From Desulfobacteraceae bacterium UBA2230 (lineage in GTDB: Bacteria > Desulfobacterota > Desulfobacteria > Desulfobacterales > Desulfosarcinaceae), in assembly GCA_002348005.1 (NCBI GenBank), contig DDYQ01000069.1, positions 503 to 10,602 on the forward strand: a stretch of 10,100 nt of DNA, written 5' to 3'. Position numbers and translations under genes: made by a program. The notes below the pieces were generated by a model that saw only the letters and a list, made by a program, of their open reading frames with translations, did no database searches and had not been told where the DNA came from. Positions 1-6,615 of the stretch are shown here, piece after piece. The first letter of the stretch is position 1, and the number at the start of each line of letters is the position of its first letter.

Positions 1-1538
1 CGGGTCGCGAGATTATGCAGGTTGCTGCGGTCCATGCCCAGGGCGCGGGCGGCGGCGGACCAGTTGCCCTGGTGGGCGTCCAGGGTGCGCTGAATCAGGC
101 TGATCTGAAATCGGTGGGTGGCCCCGCGCAGCGAAATGTTCTTTGCAAAATCCGGTCCCGGCGCATCCCAGGCGGAGACCGGAGCGGTCAGCTGCGCGGC
201 AAGATCGTGCCCCAGGTGAAACGGGGTGATCACAACCGGGCCGGCGGCGACCGTGCGCTCCGAGGATGCCTTGAGCACGGCGCGGGAAATCAGGTTTTCC
301 AGCTCACGCACATTGCCCGGCCAGTGATAGCGTACCAGAAGATCGACCGCCGCGGGCGCGAGGCGTACCGGCCCCAGCCCCAGCCGCCGCTGCGTGCGTT
401 CGCAGAAGAAGCCGGCCAGTAACGGTATATCTTCTTTGCGCTCGCGCAGTGAAGGAACCCGGATGGGATAGACGTTGAGGCGGTGAAAGAGATCGGCGCG
501 GAACCGGCCGCGCTGCAACTCTTTTTCCAAGTCGCGGTTGGTGGCGGCGAGCAGTCGCACATCGACATGGATCGACTTTTCCGATCCGATGCGTTGAATC
601 TCGCCTTCCTGGATGGCCCGCAGCAGTTTGGGCTGAATCGAAGCAGGCATTTCGCCGATTTCGTCTAGAAAAAGGGTCCCGCCGTCGGCCAGTTCGAATT
701 TGCCGGCCCGCTCGCGGCTGGCGCCGGTGAAGGCCCCTCGGGTATGGCCGAAAAGCTCGCTCTCGGCCAGGGTTTCGGGTAAAGCGGCGCAGTTGAGATA
801 GAGCAGGGGGCGTTCGCGGCGTTCCGAAGCAGCGTGAATGGCCCTGACCACCAGTTCCTTGCCCACCCCGGTCTCTCCCTGAACCAGTATGGTGAAGTCG
901 GATCGCGCGACCAGGTCGATTTCGCGACGCAGGTGCTCCATCAGCGGGCTTCCGCCCAGAATCTGGCGGCCGTGGTGTTGCGCAATGTCCTGCATCAGCT
1001 CGCTGGCGATCAATCCCTGGCGTTCGGCAGCCTGTTCCAGGGCCGTTAGCAACTCCGCGGTCTGCATCTGAGCACCGGCCAGGGCGCCTACCGCTTTCAG
1101 AAAACGTTCATCCAGATGGTCGAATGCGTGCGGGTCGCGCGCGTCGGCGGTAAGAATCCCGAGCAGTCGGCCGTCCGCCTGCAACGGGCAGCCGAGGCAC
1201 GAATGAATCCGGTTCATGACACCCAGATCGACGGCCAACTGGCCGTCGAAGGGATCGGGCAGGGGATCGTCCTGGGCGAAACGCACCGGTCCATCCGCCT
1301 TGCAGATGATATCCAGGCGGGGATATGCGTTGCGATCGTACTCGCGGCCCAGGGCGTCGGCGGTCAAACCCCGCGCAGCCACCGGAATGAGCAAATGCTC
1401 CTCCACCCGCAAGAGCGCAGCCGCGTCGTAGGGAATGACGCGCTCCAAAGCGGTCAGCAGCCGCCGATAGCGATCCTTGGTGCTCAAGGCGGCGGTAAGA
1501 TCGAGCGCTATGGCAACTACGGTATCGAGGGCATCCAT
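1..1538 (-). CDS. norR: NorR, NO-responsive sigma-54-dependent activator (3' end cut by window)
   Basis: This is an enhancer-binding protein that senses nitric oxide and drives sigma-54 transcription of the divergent norB. The minus-strand reading starts at ATG 1538 and is open for 512 codons to the window edge, so only a few C-terminal residues are missing (E. coli NorR has 504). The GAF domain lies at about residues 1-170. It keeps the H-x-C of the E. coli iron site (H112, C114, followed by L-G-C-P-L), an aspartate at D132 in L-T-A-D, and the D-P-x-D stretch near D95-D98. The AAA+ domain follows, with Walker A G-E-T-G-V-G-K-E at 221-228, the sigma-54-contacting G-A-F-T-G-A loop at 268-273 and a Walker B L-F-L-D-E-I. 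A Fis-type HTH lies at about 470-512 ([11 protein letters not shown]). The start is set by homology; its ribosome site is weak. The family call is near certain, and the neighbouring norB supports NorR over other GAF-type activators. Confidence 0.95.
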   Translation of the reverse strand, partial: MDALDTVVAIALDLTAALSTKDRYRRLLTALERVIPYDAAALLRVEEHLLIPVAARGLTADALGREYDRNAYPRLDIICKADGPVRFAQDDPLPDPFDGQLAVDLGVMNRIHSCLGCPLQADGRLLGILTADARDPHAFDHLDERFLKAVGALAGAQMQTAELLTALEQAAERQGLIASELMQDIAQHHGRQILGGSPLMEHLRREIDLVARSDFTILVQGETGVGKELVVRAIHAASERRERPLLYLNCAALPETLAESELFGHTRGAFTGASRERAGKFELADGGTLFLDEIGEMPASIQPKLLRAIQEGEIQRIGSEKSIHVDVRLLAATNRDLEKELQRGRFRADLFHRLNVYPIRVPSLRERKEDIPLLAGFFCERTQRRLGLGPVRLAPAAVDLLVRYHWPGNVRELENLISRAVLKASSERTVAAGPVVITPFHLGHDLAAQLTAPVSAWDAPGPDFAKNISLRGATHRFQISLIQRTLDAHQGNWSAAARALGMDRSNLHNLAT

Positions 1539-1558
1539 GTATTCACGTTTACAACATC

Positions 1559-1575
1559 GTTGCCATTTTGGCAAC
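1559..1575. promoter_or_regulatory. 17-bp palindrome, candidate upstream activator site
   Basis: GTTGCCATTTTGGCAAC is a perfect 6+5+6 inverted repeat between the two divergent genes. It lies 20 bp upstream of the norR start codon and about 63 bp upstream of the norB -24 element, a usual range for an enhancer site. Partial GTTG/CAAC repeats flank it (CAAC-ATC-GTTG at 1552-1562, CAAC-N8-GTTG at 1573-1587), so the half-site seems to recur. It does not match the GT-N7-AC NorR consensus exactly. It could be a variant NorR site, an operator for another regulator such as a CRP/FNR-family protein, or a hairpin in the norR leader. Confidence 0.5.
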
Positions 1576-1586
1576 ACCACGGCGTT

Positions 1587-1616
1587 GTGGATATAACATC
1601 TTTGCGTATAATGCAC
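1587..1616. promoter_or_regulatory. two candidate GT-N7-AC NorR-type sites
   Basis: Two 11-bp strings fit the published NorR core GT-N7-AC: GTGGATATAAC at 1587-1597 and GTATAATGCAC at 1606-1616, with a 19-bp period. The core is short, so chance matches are likely in about 150 bp, and the inner bases are not symmetrical. They also lie unusually close to the sigma-54 promoter. A TATAAT at 1607-1612 with TTGTGG 16 bp upstream could instead be a weak sigma-70 promoter reading toward norB. A TATAAT on the other strand (1624-1619) could serve norR, although no good -35 goes with it. Confidence 0.3.
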
Positions 1617-1621
1617 TGATT
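1609..1621 (-). promoter_or_regulatory. candidate IHF site between activator sites and sigma-54 promoter
   Basis: Read on the minus strand, AATCAGTGCATTA matches the IHF consensus WATCAA-N4-TTR with one mismatch, inside an AT-rich stretch (about 1590-1638). IHF bending between enhancer and promoter is known for E. coli norV. The site overlaps one of the candidate GT-N7-AC sequences, so both readings cannot be fully right. Evidence is motif only. Confidence 0.25.
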
Positions 1622-1637
1622 ATAAATACAATATATT

Positions 1638-1652
1638 TGGCACGCGGGTTGC
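1638..1652 (+). promoter_or_regulatory. sigma-54 (RpoN) -24/-12 promoter of norB
   Basis: TGGCACGCGGGTTGC is an exact match to the sigma-54 core TGGCAC-N5-TTGC, with the invariant GG at 1639-1640 and GC at 1651-1652 and the required spacing. Transcription should begin near 1663-1664, giving a leader of about 33 nt before the norB ATG. It points at norB and lies downstream of a divergently encoded sigma-54 activator, so sequence and context agree. Confidence 0.9.
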
Positions 1653-1696
1653 TCTGCTTCATGGCAAACATCAAACCTGGATAAAGGAGGGACGTC

Positions 1697-3994
1697 ATGC
1701 AGGCAACCCGAAAACTGTGGATCCTTCTCGGTGCGGTCATCTTTTCAACCTTTTTTATTCTGGGCTGGTTCGGACGCGAACTATACCGCGAGCTGCCGCC
1801 CATACCGCTTAAGGTCCGCACTTCGGACGGCGAGACACTCATGACCCGCGATGATATTTTGCGGGGTCAGCAGGCCTGGCAAAGCATGGGCGGTCAGCAG
1901 GTGGGCTCGATCTGGGGCCACGGCGCCTATCAGGCGCCCGACTGGTCGGCAGACTGGCTGCACCGCGAGGCCGTGGCCCTGCGCGAGGTGCTGAGCACCA
2001 AGTTCTTTGGGACCGCATACGATCGTCTCCTTCGACACCAGCAGGCGCAAATCGACGAACGCCTGCGCGCCGAGATGCGCGCCAACACCTATGATCCGGT
2101 GGGTCAAACGGTGACTGTTTCTCCGGAACGCGCTGCCGCCATTGCACGTGCCGCCGAACACTACGTGGCGCTGTTCCATGACGATCCGGCGCTGGCCGAA
2201 TTGCGCGCTGCCTATGCCCTGCATGCGCCGGCGCTTCCCGACCCGGCGCGACGGCAGGCCGTAACGGCATTCTTTTTCTGGACCGCCTGGGCGGCGACCA
2301 CCGAACGCCCCGGCGGCAACGTAACGTATACCAACAATTGGCCGCACGAACCCCTGGTCGATAACCGTGCCACGCCGGCCAGTCTGGTGTGGTCGCTGAT
2401 CAGCATCGCCCTGCTGCTGGCCGGCATCGGGCTGCTGGTGGGGTATAAAGTCTTCCGCGACCGCGAAGAAGAACCGCCGCTGCCGGCGCCCCAGGATCCG
2501 CTGGACCGCGTCGCGACCACCCCCTCCATGCGGGCCGCCGCCAAGTACGCCTTTACGGTGATCGCCCTGTTCGTGGTCCAGGCCCTGCTGGGCGGCTTGA
2601 CCGCCCATTACACCGTCGAGGGCGATTCATTTTTCGGAATTCCGATCCACCAGTACCTGCCCTATGCGGTATCGCGCACCTGGCACATCCAGCTGGCCGT
2701 CTTCTGGATCGCCACCGCTTTTCTGGCCGCCGGGCTTTATCTGGCGCCGGCCGTAGGCGGCCGCGAACCCCGCTTCCAGCGCCTGGGCGTCAATGTCCTC
2801 TTCGGCGCCCTGCTGCTGGTGGTCACCGGTTCGCTGGCCGGCGAATGGCTCTCCATACAGCAGCGCCTCAGCCTGGACGCCGGATTCTGGTTCGGCCATC
2901 AGGGATACGAGTATGTGGATCTGGGTCGCTTCTGGCAAATCCTTCTCTTTGTCGGCCTTTTGCTCTGGCTGGTGCTGATGCTGCGCGGTTTGTGGCCGGC
3001 GCTGCGCCAGAAAGGCCACCGCCGGCAACTCGTCCTCTTGTTCGCCGGGTCGTCGGCTGCCATCGGGCTCTTCTACGGTGCCGGCTTTTTCTACGGCGCC
3101 AAAACCCACCTGACGATCATGGAATACTGGCGCTGGTGGGTGGTGCACTTGTGGGTCGAAGGATTTTTCGAGGTCTTCGCCACTGCGGCCATGGCCTTTA
3201 TCTTCACGCGGCTCGGCCTGGTACGCGCGGAAAATGCCACGCGGGCCGTGCTGTTCTCTTCGGCCATATTCCTGTTCGGCGGTATTCCGGGAACCTTTCA
3301 CCATCTTTATTTCAGTGGCACGCCGGTCTCCATCATGGCCATCGGCGCCACCTTCAGCGCTCTTGAAGTGGTTCCGCTGGCACTGATCGGGTATGAAGCC
3401 TGGGACACCTACAAAAAAGCGGGTGCCGCAGCCTGGATGGAAAAATACCGCTGGCCCGTCCGCTTCTTCCTGGGGGTGGCGTTCTGGAATCTGGTGGGCG
3501 CCGGCGTCTTCGGCTTTCTGATCAATCCACCCATAGCGCTGTACTACATGCAGGGACTGAACACTACCCCGGTGCACGCCCATGCGGCCCTTTTCGGGGT
3601 CTACGGACTGCTGGCGCTGGGGCTTACGCTGGTGGTGCTGCGGCGGCTTTATCCCAGGGGTGTGTGGCGCGAGGGGTCCCTGCGGCTGGCCTTCTGGTCC
3701 ATGAACGGTGGTCTGGCGCTGATGATCGTTCTCAGTCTGTTGCCCATCGGCCTGATGCAAACCTGGGCCAGCATCGAGCACGGATTATGGTACGCGCGCA
3801 GCGCCGAATTCCTGCAGCAACCGCTGCTGCAGACATTGCGCTGGCTGCGCATGATCGGCGACACCGTGTTCCTCATCGGTGTAGGTGCCCTGGCCTACTT
3901 CTGCGTCGGCCTGATCACCGGTTGGTCGTATGCGGAAGCCAATGACGACCGCACTCGAGACCTCGAGCCGCAAATAGAAAAAATAGCGGCCTGA
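1697..3994 (+). CDS. norB: quinol-dependent nitric oxide reductase (qNOR, NorB/NorZ)
   Basis: This is a single-chain inner-membrane enzyme that reduces two NO to N2O with electrons from quinol. It has 765 residues, the normal qNOR length. The N-terminus fuses a NorC-like region (one membrane helix at about 7-25, then a periplasmic domain to about 225) to the catalytic subunit. There is no CxxCH heme c motif, which marks the quinol type. About 13 further hydrophobic helices follow. Ligands expected from NorB are visible: heme b His330 and His629, heme b3 His627, FeB His484, His535 and His536, and FeB glutamate Glu488 in H-L-W-V-E-G. A second conserved glutamate, Glu557, lies 22 residues after His535, as in the Pseudomonas enzyme. 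AAAGGAGG at 1683-1690, six bases from ATG, fixes the start. It is controlled by the sigma-54 promoter just upstream. Its role here is probably NO detoxification rather than denitrification, because no nir or nos gene is in view. Confidence 0.97.
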   Translation: MQATRKLWILLGAVIFSTFFILGWFGRELYRELPPIPLKVRTSDGETLMTRDDILRGQQAWQSMGGQQVGSIWGHGAYQAPDWSADWLHREAVALREVLSTKFFGTAYDRLLRHQQAQIDERLRAEMRANTYDPVGQTVTVSPERAAAIARAAEHYVALFHDDPALAELRAAYALHAPALPDPARRQAVTAFFFWTAWAATTERPGGNVTYTNNWPHEPLVDNRATPASLVWSLISIALLLAGIGLLVGYKVFRDREEEPPLPAPQDPLDRVATTPSMRAAAKYAFTVIALFVVQALLGGLTAHYTVEGDSFFGIPIHQYLPYAVSRTWHIQLAVFWIATAFLAAGLYLAPAVGGREPRFQRLGVNVLFGALLLVVTGSLAGEWLSIQQRLSLDAGFWFGHQGYEYVDLGRFWQILLFVGLLLWLVLMLRGLWPALRQKGHRRQLVLLFAGSSAAIGLFYGAGFFYGAKTHLTIMEYWRWWVVHLWVEGFFEVFATAAMAFIFTRLGLVRAENATRAVLFSSAIFLFGGIPGTFHHLYFSGTPVSIMAIGATFSALEVVPLALIGYEAWDTYKKAGAAAWMEKYRWPVRFFLGVAFWNLVGAGVFGFLINPPIALYYMQGLNTTPVHAHAALFGVYGLLALGLTLVVLRRLYPRGVWREGSLRLAFWSMNGGLALMIVLSLLPIGLMQTWASIEHGLWYARSAEFLQQPLLQTLRWLRMIGDTVFLIGVGALAYFCVGLITGWSYAEANDDRTRDLEPQIEKIAA

Positions 3995-4005
3995 ACCGGC
4001 GGACG

Positions 4006-4023
4006 CGTGCCGGCGACGGCACG
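4006..4023 (+). other. intercistronic hairpin with GCGA (GNRA) loop
   Basis: CGTGCCG-GCGA-CGGCACG forms a perfect 7-bp GC-rich stem closed by a GNRA tetraloop, 11 bases after the norB stop and 37 bases before the hemerythrin start. No T-run follows, so it is not a standard intrinsic terminator. It may stabilise the 3' end of norB mRNA, mark a processing point, or damp read-through so that the two proteins are made in different amounts. Confidence 0.6.
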
Positions 4024-4060
4024 GAACTGAACCGCAATCAAATAAAAAAGGAGATCTCCC

Positions 4061-4621
4061 ATGAATGCCATTGAAGAACTGGTCAATGAACATGAGGCCA
4101 TAAGGCTGACCCTGAAAATACTGGATCGCATCTGCAATGAGATCGACCACAGCCGAAGCATTCCGAATCCGGCCGATTTGGAACAACTGCTCGAGTTTTT
4201 CGGCGTCTTCGTCGACCGCTGCCATCAATCAAAGGAGGAGGATCTGCTGTTCCCGGCCCTCGAGGCGGTCGGGATCAGCCGGACCGGGGGCCCTATCGGT
4301 GTGCTGTTGGAGGAACACGAGCAGGGGCGTCAGCATGTCGCCAGGATGAAACGCGGCCTCTCCGATTATCGGAACGGGGACCCGCGTGCACTGTCAACCG
4401 TCAATAATGAAGCCAGGGCCTATATCGATCTGCTGAGCCGCCACATCCAAAAGGAGAATCAGGTGCTTTTCCCCTTGGCGGCCCGACACCTGTCCGCCGC
4501 TGCACAGAACGAACTGAAAAGCGGTTTCGATCGGATCGAGGAGACCAAAATCGGGGCCGGCCGGCATGAAGCCTTCCACCGCCTGCTGGACCGGTTGGAA
4601 GCGGACTACCTGACGGCATGA
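4061..4621 (+). CDS. hemerythrin HHE domain protein
   Basis: This is a soluble, cytoplasmic 186-residue protein of the hemerythrin/HHE family, a four-helix bundle that binds a di-iron centre. Candidate ligands are spaced as in the family: His11 in N-E-H, His55 and Glu59 in H-Q-S-K-E-E-D-L-L-F-P, His86 in E-E-H-E, and His128 and Glu132 in H-I-Q-K-E-N-Q-V-L-F-P. The two H-xxx-E-xxx-(L/V)-LFP repeats are the strongest evidence. There is no signal peptide and no second domain. A good AAAAGGAG lies just before the ATG. The gene starts 66 bp after norB in the same direction with no terminator or clear promoter between, so it is probably NorR/NO-regulated. HHE proteins beside NO reductases are thought to bind or sense NO or O2, or to help repair iron centres damaged by NO; which applies here cannot be told. 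It is not YtfE/RIC, since the N-terminal ScdA-like domain is absent. Confidence 0.9.
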   Translation: MNAIEELVNEHEAIRLTLKILDRICNEIDHSRSIPNPADLEQLLEFFGVFVDRCHQSKEEDLLFPALEAVGISRTGGPIGVLLEEHEQGRQHVARMKRGLSDYRNGDPRALSTVNNEARAYIDLLSRHIQKENQVLFPLAARHLSAAAQNELKSGFDRIEETKIGAGRHEAFHRLLDRLEADYLTA

Positions 4622-4691
4622 CAGCAGCATACGCTCGGACAGGACTGTTGATAAGGTCCTTGCGCGGCACTTTTCCGGCCCAGCCCGCATG

Positions 4692-4734
4692 GCTTCCGCG
4701 CGACGCCTGGGGTATGGAAACCCCGACCGGAAGC
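4692..4734 (+). other. two-tier inverted repeat upstream of the DUF72 gene
   Basis: GCTTCCG (4692-4698) pairs with CGGAAGC (4728-4734). Inside it GGGGT (4709-4713) pairs with ACCCC (4720-4724) around a six-base loop. The structure ends 17 bases before the favoured start codon and covers the longer in-frame start at 4689. No T-tract follows. It could be a 5' leader structure of the DUF72 mRNA or a weak transcription barrier after the hemerythrin gene. The rest of the 130-bp gap shows no convincing promoter. Confidence 0.4.
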
Positions 4735-4751
4735 GACGAGTGAGGCGTCCG

Positions 4752-5465
4752 ATGCCGTTATATTGCGGAACCAGCGGCTACAGCTACAAGGAATGGAAGG
4801 GGCCCTTCTATCCCAAGGACCTGCCGAACCGGGAGATGTTGCGCTATTACGGCGCGAATCTTCCGGCGGTGGAAATCAACAACACTTTCTACCGCATGCC
4901 ATCCGCCGGCGTGCTGGAGTCATGGTTGGACCAGGTGCCGGCGCATTTTCGCTTCATTCTCAAGGCGCCGCGTGCCATCACGCATGCCCGGCCGCTCAAG
5001 GAAAAGGACGCCGAAGTCGCTTACCTGTTTCGAACGGCCGCCACACTGGGTGACCGGTTGGGCGCCATCTTGTTTCAACTGCCGCCCTACCTGCATCGGG
5101 ATACTGCACTGCTGACCGATTTTATGGAGCTGCTGCCCGCCGGAACACGAACGGCATTCGAGTTCCGGCACCCCTCCTGGTTCGACGAGGCGGTCTACGC
5201 TCTGCTGCGCGGCAAGGGCAGCGCCCTGTGCTGCTCGGACAGCGAAAACCAGTCGCTGCTTCGTCTGGTTGCCACGGCCGATTGGGGCTACCTGCGCCTG
5301 CGCAAAGCCAATTACGCCCAGAACGCCCTTCGCGAATGGATCCAGCGCATCATCACCCGGAACTGGCAGACGGTCTATGTGTTTTTCAAGCACGAAGATG
5401 CAGGAACCGGTCCTGAACTGGCCCGTCAGTTTCTGGAGCTTGCAGCCCGGGAAGGGTTGCGGTAA
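4752..5465 (+). CDS. DUF72 (YecE-like) TIM-barrel protein
   Basis: This 237-residue cytoplasmic protein of the DUF72/YecE family is predicted to be a TIM-like barrel; its biochemical role is not established. The family's hallmarks appear in order: C-G-T-S-G-Y-S-Y-x-x-W at the N-terminus, F-Y-P-K-D-L-P, V-E-I-N-N-T-F-Y-R-M-P, F-x-F-I-L-K-A-P with I-T-H, I-L-F-Q-L-P-P, F-E-F-R-H-P-S-W, then Y-L-R-L-R and a Y-V-F-F-K-H-E close to the end. Starting at ATG 4752 puts the conserved motif at residue 4, as is usual, with GTGAGG six bases upstream. An in-frame ATG at 4689 would add 21 arginine-rich residues without a ribosome site, so it is less likely. The gene follows the NO genes by 130 bp and could belong to their transcript or be independent. 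Nothing in the sequence ties it to NO chemistry. Confidence 0.9.
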   Translation: MPLYCGTSGYSYKEWKGPFYPKDLPNREMLRYYGANLPAVEINNTFYRMPSAGVLESWLDQVPAHFRFILKAPRAITHARPLKEKDAEVAYLFRTAATLGDRLGAILFQLPPYLHRDTALLTDFMELLPAGTRTAFEFRHPSWFDEAVYALLRGKGSALCCSDSENQSLLRLVATADWGYLRLRKANYAQNALREWIQRIITRNWQTVYVFFKHEDAGTGPELARQFLELAAREGLR

Positions 5466-5487
5466 CTCCCCCTGGGACGGCCATCAT

Positions 5488-5522
5488 TATTCTTGACAAG
5501 AATATTTGGAAGCGGCTATTTA
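5488..5522 (+). promoter_or_regulatory. palindromic operator overlapping a -35 box upstream of oppD
   Basis: TATTCTTGACAAGAATA at 5488-5504 is a perfect 8+1+8 inverted repeat, and its centre contains an exact TTGACA (5493-5498). A loose -10, TATTTA at 5517-5522, follows at an 18-bp spacing. This arrangement is what a repressor-controlled sigma-70 promoter for the ATPase pair would look like. The palindrome is AT-rich and has no following T-run, so a terminator for the upstream gene is unlikely. The cognate regulator was not recognised. The rest of the 141-bp gap shows no other strong signal. Confidence 0.5.
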
Positions 5523-5606
5523 TCATTTAAGGCTCGCACTCTTTCCCGCTGTTCATAATCACCCCGATAATTTGTTGATCGACCCAATTCCGGTCTAGAG
5601 GCCTGA

Positions 5607-6569
5607 ATGACCTTACTGGAAATTCAAGACCTGAGTACCCACTTCCAGACGCCGCACGGCGTCGTCCGGGCGGTTGATCGTGTCAGCATCGGCTTGCAGG
5701 CGGGAGAAGTGCTGGGCATCGTGGGCGAATCGGGCTGCGGCAAGAGTGTGCTGTCCCTTTCGATCCTGCGGCTGCTTCCCATGCCGCCGGCCTTTTTTGC
5801 CGGCGGACGAATCTTTTTTGAGGGACAGGACCTGCTTGCCGCGCCATACAACACGCTGCGGCAGATTCGGGGTAACCGCATCAGCATGATTTTTCAGGAG
5901 CCCATGACGGCGCTGAATCCTGTTTTTACGATTGGCAATCAGTTGTCGGAGGTCTACCGCGTCCACTGGCATCTGAATGGGTCGGCGGCGATGGAAAAAG
6001 CCGTGGAGATGCTGTTTAAGGTGGGCGTCCCGGCGCCCGGCCGGCGGGTTCGGGAATATCCGTATCAGCTTTCGGGCGGCATGCGCCAGCGGGTCATGAT
6101 CGCCATGGCGCTGGCCTGCCGCCCGGCCCTGTTGATCGCGGATGAGCCCACCACCGCGCTGGATGTCACCATTCAGGCCCAGATCCTTGACCTGATGAAT
6201 CAGCTGCAGCGGGAACTGGAGACCGCCATCATCATTATCTCCCACGATCTGGGGGTGATCGCCGAAACCGCCGACCGGGTGGCGGTTATGTACACGGGAT
6301 GCCTTGTGGAAACGGCCGGAACGCTGGAGTTGTTCGAAACCCCCCTGCACCCCTACACCCGCGGATTGATGCGTGCCATCCCCGCACTTGCCGCCGGCGG
6401 CCGCGAGGAATTGTATGAGATCAAAGGGGTGGTGCCCAGCCTGCTGGCACTGCCCCCCGGCTGCCCGTTCAACCCGCGCTGCCCCGACGTCGGCGATATT
6501 TGTCGGGTTGAGATACCGGAGCTGCGCGAAGTGGCGGCCGGCCATCGGGTCGCCTGCTGGATGGTATGA
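5607..6569 (+). CDS. oppD: OppD/DppD-type ABC transporter ATPase
   Basis: This is a cytoplasmic ATPase subunit of a peptide/nickel-family ABC importer, powering uptake through a permease pair not encoded in this window. It has 320 residues, normal for OppD/DppD. Visible motifs are Walker A G-E-S-G-C-G-K-S (40-47), Q-loop Gln97 in F-Q-E-P-M, signature L-S-G-G-M-R-Q-R (155-162), Walker B L-L-I-A-D-E-P (175-181) with the T-T-A-L-D D-loop, and the switch His213 in S-H-D-L-G. The C-terminal oligopeptide-transporter domain carries four cysteines (286, 292, 299, 318). In peptide importers of known structure this region can hold an iron-sulfur cluster. The start has TAGAGG about five bases upstream. 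The gene lies 46 bp before its partner ATPase, and the two very probably form a heterodimer. The substrate (peptide, nickel, sugar oligomer or other) cannot be read from the ATPase. Confidence 0.93.
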   Translation: MTLLEIQDLSTHFQTPHGVVRAVDRVSIGLQAGEVLGIVGESGCGKSVLSLSILRLLPMPPAFFAGGRIFFEGQDLLAAPYNTLRQIRGNRISMIFQEPMTALNPVFTIGNQLSEVYRVHWHLNGSAAMEKAVEMLFKVGVPAPGRRVREYPYQLSGGMRQRVMIAMALACRPALLIADEPTTALDVTIQAQILDLMNQLQRELETAIIIISHDLGVIAETADRVAVMYTGCLVETAGTLELFETPLHPYTRGLMRAIPALAAGGREELYEIKGVVPSLLALPPGCPFNPRCPDVGDICRVEIPELREVAAGHRVACWMV

Positions 6570-6615
6570 AGGAAGGCCCGGTTGCGGACATCCGGCCGAA
6601 ATGCAAAGGAGCTAG

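Noticed and set aside
15..422. 135-codon plus-strand open frame at the left edge
   Set aside because: It lies antisense to the HTH and AAA+ parts of norR and has no coding features of its own.
1781..2608. 275-codon minus-strand open frame over the norB 5' half
   Set aside because: It is a shadow of norB, with no ribosome site and no recognisable domain.
2627..3781. 384-codon open frame on the minus strand inside norB
   Set aside because: It is fully antisense to a certain gene, rich in Gln/Gly/Pro/His without any domain, and explained by the GC-rich codon pattern of norB.
4641..4660. AGGAC / GTCCT inverted repeat as a terminator after the hemerythrin gene
   Set aside because: The stem is only 5 bp with a 10-base loop and no T-tract.
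5613..6545. 310-codon open frame on the minus strand inside the OppD-type gene
   Set aside because: It mirrors the ATPase coding frame; composition is unnatural and no family motif is present.
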